NCBI GenBank assembly: GCA_002506105.1
Contig: DAWU01000047.1
Span: 1-45,589, forward strand
Direction of reading: 5' to 3'
Length of the DNA stretch: 45,589 bases
Source of the DNA: Methanolinea sp. UBA275
GTDB taxonomy: Archaea > Halobacteriota > Methanomicrobia > Methanomicrobiales > Methanospirillaceae
A program made the translations under genes and the position numbers. Below the pieces are notes generated by a model. It was not told the origin of the DNA. It worked only from the letters and a program-made list of their open reading frames with translations, and did not search any database. Positions 43,140 to 45,589 of the stretch are shown one piece after another (the first letter of the stretch is position 1; every line of letters starts with the position of its first letter).

Positions 43140-44753
43140 ATGCTTGGTGGACAACCGATTATCATTCTTAAAGAGAACGTGGAGCGAAACAGGGGTTTAG
43201 AAGCCCAGCGCTCGAATATTGCGGCTGCAAAGGCGATTGCCAGTGCGGTCAGGACGACCCTGGGACCCCGTGGCATGGACAAGATGCTCGTGGAAGGAAC
43301 GGGCGATGTGACCATCACCAACGATGGGGCAACCATCCTCCAGGATATCTCTGTGGTGCACCCGGGTGCAAAGATGGTCATCGAGGTTGCACGGGCCCAG
43401 GATGAAGAAGTGGGAGACGGCACGACCACGGCAGTGGTGCTTGTCGGGTCTTTCATGGAGAAGGCTGAACAGATGATCGAGCGGAAGATCCACCCCACGG
43501 TGATTGCAGAGGGCTACCGGCTTGGCATGAAGAAGGCTCTGGAGATCCTGGACGATCTCTCTTTCTCGATCGATCCCTACGACAGGGAGAGCCTGATCAA
43601 GATCGCCGATACCGCGATGACAGGGAAGTCGATTGAGTCGGTGAAGCACAAACTGAACGGGATTGCCGTCGACGCGGTCATGGCCATCTCCGAGAAGGAT
43701 GGGAAAAAGATCACCGCCGACGAGGACAACGTGCTCATCAAGAAGCAGTCCGGCGAGACCATGGACGATGCCGAGCTGGTCCGCGGCGTGGTGATTGACA
43801 AGACCCGGATCAGCGAGGACATGCCCCGGAAGGTCAAGGACGCACGGATCGCGCTCGTTGCAAGCCCGATGGAGATCAAGAAGACCCAGGTGAAGCAGAA
43901 GATCCACATCAGCTCGAGCGAGATGGTCAGCGCCTTCTCTGAACAGGAGAGGCAGGCCTTGAAGCGGTTCGCCGACAAGGTCATCGAGAGCGGGGCAAAC
44001 GTCCTCCTCTGCCAGAAGGGCCTTGCCGAAGCAGTCTCCTTCTACCTCGCGAAGGGAGGAGTGCTCGCGGTTGAAGACGTCCCCGAGAAGGATATGAAGT
44101 TCGCCGCAAAAGCCCTCAATGCCCAGATCGCCAACAAGGTTGACGAGCTCTCTCCCGAGATGCTGGGCCATGCAGAGATGGTCGAGCAGCTCGACAATGC
44201 AGAGTTCATCAAGATATCGGGATGCAAGAACCCGAAGACCGTGACTATCCTCCTTCGGGGATCGACCGAGTACCTGCTTGACGAACTCGAAAGGGCAGTC
44301 GTGGACGGAACCCGTGTCGTCATGGACGCCATGGAAGACAAGAAACTCGTGGTCGGCGGAGGGGCTGCGGAGACCGAGATCCTCATGAAAGTCCGCGATT
44401 ATGCCGACAATGTCGGTGGTCGTGTGCAGCTGGCCATTGAAGCGTATGCCAGTGCGTTCGAAGTGATCCCTGTCACTCTTGCCGAGAACTCGGGATACAA
44501 CCCGGTCGACAAGCTGGTCGACCTGAAGAACGCCCATGCAAAGGGGCAGAAGAACGCCGGTCTGAACGTCTACAACGGAAAGATCATCGACATGAAAACG
44601 GAAGGCGTGATCGAACCCCAGCGTTCAAAGCGTCAGGCCATCCAGAGTGCGACCGAAGCGGCAATCATGCTGATCCGCGTCGATGACATGATGGTCACCC
44701 GCGAGGGCGGTGCACCCGGCGGTATGCCCGGCGGCATGCCCCCGATGGGCTAA
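43140..44753 (+). CDS. ths: Thermosome (group II chaperonin) subunit
   Basis: 537 residues. Nucleotide-site motifs TTLGPRGMDKML, TITNDGATIL and GDGTTTAVVL are all intact, as is the late GGGAAETEILMKV block; the tail ends in GGMPGGMPPMG repeats usual for this family. It folds proteins inside a double-ring chamber. It has its own promoter and is followed by a seven-T run at 44773-44779. Confidence 0.96.
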   Translation: MLGGQPIIILKENVERNRGLEAQRSNIAAAKAIASAVRTTLGPRGMDKMLVEGTGDVTITNDGATILQDISVVHPGAKMVIEVARAQDEEVGDGTTTAVVLVGSFMEKAEQMIERKIHPTVIAEGYRLGMKKALEILDDLSFSIDPYDRESLIKIADTAMTGKSIESVKHKLNGIAVDAVMAISEKDGKKITADEDNVLIKKQSGETMDDAELVRGVVIDKTRISEDMPRKVKDARIALVASPMEIKKTQVKQKIHISSSEMVSAFSEQERQALKRFADKVIESGANVLLCQKGLAEAVSFYLAKGGVLAVEDVPEKDMKFAAKALNAQIANKVDELSPEMLGHAEMVEQLDNAEFIKISGCKNPKTVTILLRGSTEYLLDELERAVVDGTRVVMDAMEDKKLVVGGGAAETEILMKVRDYADNVGGRVQLAIEAYASAFEVIPVTLAENSGYNPVDKLVDLKNAHAKGQKNAGLNVYNGKIIDMKTEGVIEPQRSKRQAIQSATEAAIMLIRVDDMMVTREGGAPGGMPGGMPPMG

Positions 44754-45195
44754 ACACTATTCATTTTCTCAATTTTTTTCAGGGATTCTTCTTTTCTCGG
44801 GGATTCTTGACCGCACGGCCACGTCCTCCCCGGGAACCATTTTATTGGTCCATACAGAAAGCGCCCAGGACACGATATCTTCCGGGATCGAGTGTATTAC
44901 CCTCTCTTGTCCCCTGCCTTGTACAGACACAATAAAGAGCATCTTTTTTTGCCTGTAAAAACCCGAATTTTAAGAAAATGAGCGATTATATCAGTATTTT
45001 CCATAAGGGTGAGCGGTATTTCCCCTGGAACCATCGTACCCGGATGAAAAAGCACCAAACGGAGGGCGTACAGGGCTTTTTTTGGGTAGTCAGAATGAGA
45101 GGGATTCACACTGTCTCGCCGGCGATGATCCCGGCATGCCTGAGTACCACCCATGCAAGGGGGGTTCCTTCCTTCTCTTTTTTCAGGAAGCCCGC
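44754..45195. other. 442-base stretch without a supported gene
   Basis: Holds the U-rich terminator of the thermosome gene (44773-44779), two GGGATTCTT direct repeats (about 44783 and 44800), and an imperfect hairpin GGAACCA-TTTTA-TTGGTCC (about 44838). At the right end the minus strand continues the reading frame of the MoaD-like gene for 29 codons after its stop. I see no gene with a convincing start. Confidence 0.55.
44773..44779 (+). terminator. U tract after the thermosome gene
   Basis: Seven Ts about 20 bases after the stop codon; sufficient for archaeal termination. No stable stem precedes it. Confidence 0.5.
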
Positions 45196-45405
45196 TCATC
45201 CCCTTGAGCAGGTCGAGAGGATCTCCACCTCGTCCTCTTCAATCGGTTTGTCCTGCGGGAGACTCTCACCATGGAAGAGGATCAGCACAATATCAGGGAT
45301 GATCCCGAGCGAGAGGAGCGCATCCTCATACGTGGAACCTTCAGGACCCTCGTAGTCCACCACGTCTCCACCGGGGACCATGGAAAACCTGCACGTCACG
45401 CTCAT
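45196..45405 (-). CDS. MoaD/ThiS-like ubiquitin-fold protein
   Basis: 69 residues, the usual size of small archaeal sulfur carriers and modifiers. The beta-grasp pattern is visible (FSMVPGGDVVDYEG, YEDALLSLGI, ILFHGESLPQDKPIEEDEVEIL). The C-terminus reads CSRG, not the usual GG, so activation by an E1-like enzyme may be altered or the protein may be processed. After the TGA the frame stays open for 29 more codons (see findings). Function in sulfur transfer to tRNA or cofactors is inferred from the fold. Confidence 0.75.
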   Translation of the reverse strand: MSVTCRFSMVPGGDVVDYEGPEGSTYEDALLSLGIIPDIVLILFHGESLPQDKPIEEDEVEILSTCSRG

Positions 45406-45448
45406 TCGATAGGATTATACGAACGCGAAAGAAAAATATCTAACCCGT

Positions 45449-45533
45449 GCCGAGGTAGTCTAGCCCGGAAAGGCGGTAGCCTCGAAAGCTACTGGCGCTC
45501 GCCGCCTCGGGAGTTCAACTCTCCCCCTCGGCG
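45449..45533 (+). tRNA. tRNA-Ser (anticodon CGA)
   Basis: Acceptor stem GCCGAGG (45449-45455) with CCTCGGC (45526-45532) and discriminator G at 45533. Anticodon stem GTAGC (45476-45480)/GCTAC (45488-45492), loop CTCGAAA with anticodon CGA at 45483-45485. Long variable arm with a GGCG/CGCC stem (45493-45508) and T arm GGGAG-TTCAACT-CTCCC (45509-45525). No intron; CCA is not encoded. The long variable arm and G73 are serine identity features. Confidence 0.95.
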
Positions 45534-45543
45534 TATTAAAGCC

Positions 45544-45567
45544 ATTTTCTTATCCCCTTTTTTCTTT
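45544..45567 (+). terminator. T-rich tail after tRNA-Ser
   Basis: The plus strand just after the tRNA is T-rich with a six-T run at 45558-45563, a common archaeal tRNA terminator. Confidence 0.4.
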
Positions 45568-45589
45568 GGGTATAGCTGTATTTTAACCA

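Noticed and set aside
43197..44537. 446-codon minus-strand open frame
   Set aside because: Antisense of the thermosome gene, caused by its strong codon bias.
44897..45199. 100-codon minus frame whose ATG overlaps the MoaD-like stop (ATGA)
   Set aside because: The overlap is suggestive, but the composition is not protein-like and the TtuA-type gene sometimes expected there is absent; the same-frame continuation of the MoaD-like gene looks more protein-like.

Overview
The window reads as a stretch of the main chromosome of a methanogenic archaeon, most likely of the order Methanomicrobiales. The grounds are a methanogenesis-marker-14 type protein, a complete archaeal A-type ATP synthase operon, an archaeal membrane LonB, a group II chaperonin (thermosome), Nob1, a GfcR-like regulator, an archaeal-style histidine kinase, PKD/PEGA surface proteins, and TATA-type promoters before many genes. 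I cannot fix the genus. Most of the window is moderately GC-rich and densely coded; one AT-rich patch at about 33.6-36.2 kb stands out.

Layout. 1-4558: 3' part of a large surface protein, then two HEAT-repeat membrane paralogs (plus strand). 4603-7538 (minus): a small conserved protein behind marker protein 14, and a bactofilin-like membrane protein. 7676-9633 (plus): two small membrane proteins, then a redox group made of a glutaredoxin, a ferredoxin:disulfide reductase fused to a rubredoxin-like domain, and a cysteine-rich thioredoxin-like protein. 9626-16957: beta carbonic anhydrase, a DUF1624-type acyltransferase, a sensor kinase, a receiver-PAS-TPR protein, adenine deaminase and a ribbon-helix-helix regulator divergent from a small membrane protein. 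17842-27375 (minus): operon atpH-I-K-E-C-F-A-B-D with pgk as its last gene. 27593-31682 (minus): secretion/pilus ATPase, double-domain membrane platform protein and an unknown protein, ending in an intrinsic-type terminator. 31888-33407 (plus, divergent): two KaiC/RAD55-like ATPases, the first lacking the Walker A lysine. 33408-36198: accessory island with duplicated GC-rich hairpins, possible gene debris, a two-gene AAA ATPase + DUF4276 (TOPRIM-like) cassette and a 21-bp-phased repeat array upstream of it. 36199-40990 (minus): lonB-tldD-tldE-bofA-like proteolysis operon. 41075-44753 (plus): prs, nob1, gfcR-like, thermosome. 45196-45533: a MoaD/ThiS-like ubiquitin-fold gene (minus) and tRNA-Ser(CGA).

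How the genes work together. The ATP synthase, marker 14, carbonic anhydrase and redox genes belong to energy and one-carbon metabolism; lonB/tldDE/bofA and the thermosome to protein quality control; prs, adenine deaminase and gfcR-like to nucleotide and PRPP metabolism. The two places most likely to hold poorly described biology are (i) the divergent secretion-ATPase/platform plus paired KaiC-like module at 27.6-33.4 kb, which resembles the ArlI-ArlJ-ArlH core of the archaellum with no filament genes in view, and (ii) the AAA-DUF4276 cassette with its helically phased upstream repeats. All functional calls are from reading the sequence; no database search was run.
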